Positions 63,640 to 64,000 of a DNA stretch of 64,000 nucleotides are shown in pieces. The notes under the pieces are model-generated. The model did not search any database, was not told the origin of the DNA, and saw nothing but the letters and a program-made list of their open reading frames with translations. The position numbers were made by a program, and so were the translations under genes. The stretch spans positions 10,416,257 to 10,480,256 of the forward strand of contig NC_077232.1 of NCBI RefSeq assembly GCF_027887165.1, written 5' to 3'. This DNA comes from Monodelphis domestica (Eukaryota; Chordata; Mammalia; Didelphimorphia; Didelphidae). Within the stretch, counting starts at the first letter, position 1. Every line of letters begins with the position of its first letter.

Positions 63640-63812
63640 CAATTTTGCCTTACCTTTTTAAGACAGAATTGTTGCAAGAGGTAGGTAATCAAGGTTAAGT
63701 GACTTGCCCAGGGTCATTCATCTAGGAAGTGTCTGACACCAGATTTGAACCCAGTTCCTCCTAATTTCCAGGCCTTGGCACTCTATCCACTGTGTTGCCT
63801 AACTATCCCCCA
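63640..63812 (-). mobile_element. Second SINE inside the RTE LINE
   Basis: Reverse copy: CTTACCTTTTTAAGACAGAA, AAGGTTAAGTGACTTGCCCA, GATTTGAACCCAGTTCCTCC, TATCCACTGTGTTGCC. The middle is shortened compared with the first. Confidence 0.8.
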
Positions 63813-64000
63813 GTTATTTTTTGATCTCGTACTTTAGCTTTATTGTCATTCTCGGTCACCAAGAGACTACTACTATACTTTAGCATTCCATTCCCCTGTG
63901 ATGAATGTGATGTCTTTTTTTGGTATGTGTATGTGTGTGTGTTTATTATTTCTAAATGATGTTGTAGGTCTTTGTAGAACTAAGTAACTCTGATTTCAGT

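Larger units (their letters stand above)
62265..64000 (-). mobile_element. RTE (BovB-like) LINE with two SINE insertions
   Basis: The minus strand carries the 3' half of an RTE-clade reverse-transcriptase LINE. The frame at 62690-62286 contains LKLKYFGHKMRR ... KMRRGRQGTAEDDEI, like the C-terminal end of BovB/RTE proteins. The plus strand shows familiar BovB text such as TGTCCAAGGGACTCTCAGAA and TTTGTGGCCAAAGTATTTCA. It continues to the window end, where GTAGGTCTTTGTAGAACTAA again resembles BovB. SINEs sit at about 63395-63572 and 63640-63812. The upstream coding part is broken by many stops. Confidence 0.75.

Noticed and set aside
1-64000. CRISPR arrays, operons, bacterial or phage systems
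   Set aside because: The window is spliced mammalian DNA; the only spaced direct repeats are the minisatellite and the SINE triplication described.

Overview
The window is genomic DNA from a marsupial. Host genes have spliced vertebrate structure, and the repeats are marsupial-type: tRNA-derived SINEs, MAR1, CORE/MIR-like SINEs, marsupial-type L1 3' ends, an RTE (BovB-like) LINE and an OposCharlie-like hAT element. I cannot tell opossum from an Australian marsupial by reading alone. Gene order matches human 11q12.3: SLC3A2 - SNHG1 - WDR74 - TEX54 - STX5 - NXF1. Here SLC3A2 lies on the minus strand and all the others on the plus strand.

Layout. 1-1600 is intergenic, with old SINEs. 1609-5990 (minus) is SLC3A2, the 4F2 heavy chain (nine coding exons, 534 aa), with a GC-rich promoter near 5900-6060. 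6060-18000 is a long repeat-bearing spacer, which is also the candidate first intron of a long SLC3A2 transcript starting near 18111. 18200-18480 is a CpG-rich promoter, probably bidirectional. 18460-21920 is SNHG1 with eleven exons and ten introns; each intron holds one box C/D snoRNA. Eight are the known U25, U26, U27, U28, U29, U30, U31 and U22. One is a second U22 copy. One (20039-20130) I do not recognise; it carries a 14-nt perfect match to 18S rRNA beside its D box. 22387-24159 is a two-exon gene for an unrecognised secreted, ten-cysteine protein, with its own TATA box and poly(A) signal, at a place where I know of no human gene. 24260-32100 is repeat-rich spacer. 32136-44957 is WDR74 (eleven exons, 385 aa, intron 6 about 6.6 kb). 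45139-45925 is a small two-exon gene (85 aa, N-terminal MGC) that by position is TEX54. 46080-56550 is STX5 (359 aa). 58442-58469 is only the first coding exon of NXF1; its intron 1 runs past the window end and holds many repeats, including a long RTE LINE from 62265 onward.

The neighbours are broadly housekeeping genes with CpG-island promoters: amino-acid transporter heavy chain, snoRNA host, ribosome biogenesis factor, Golgi SNARE and mRNA export receptor. SNHG1 and WDR74 both serve ribosome production. All exon joins below were checked by hand for GT-AG ends and reading frame; the full SLC3A2, WDR74, TEX54-like, STX5 and novel-gene models each add up to a whole number of codons.
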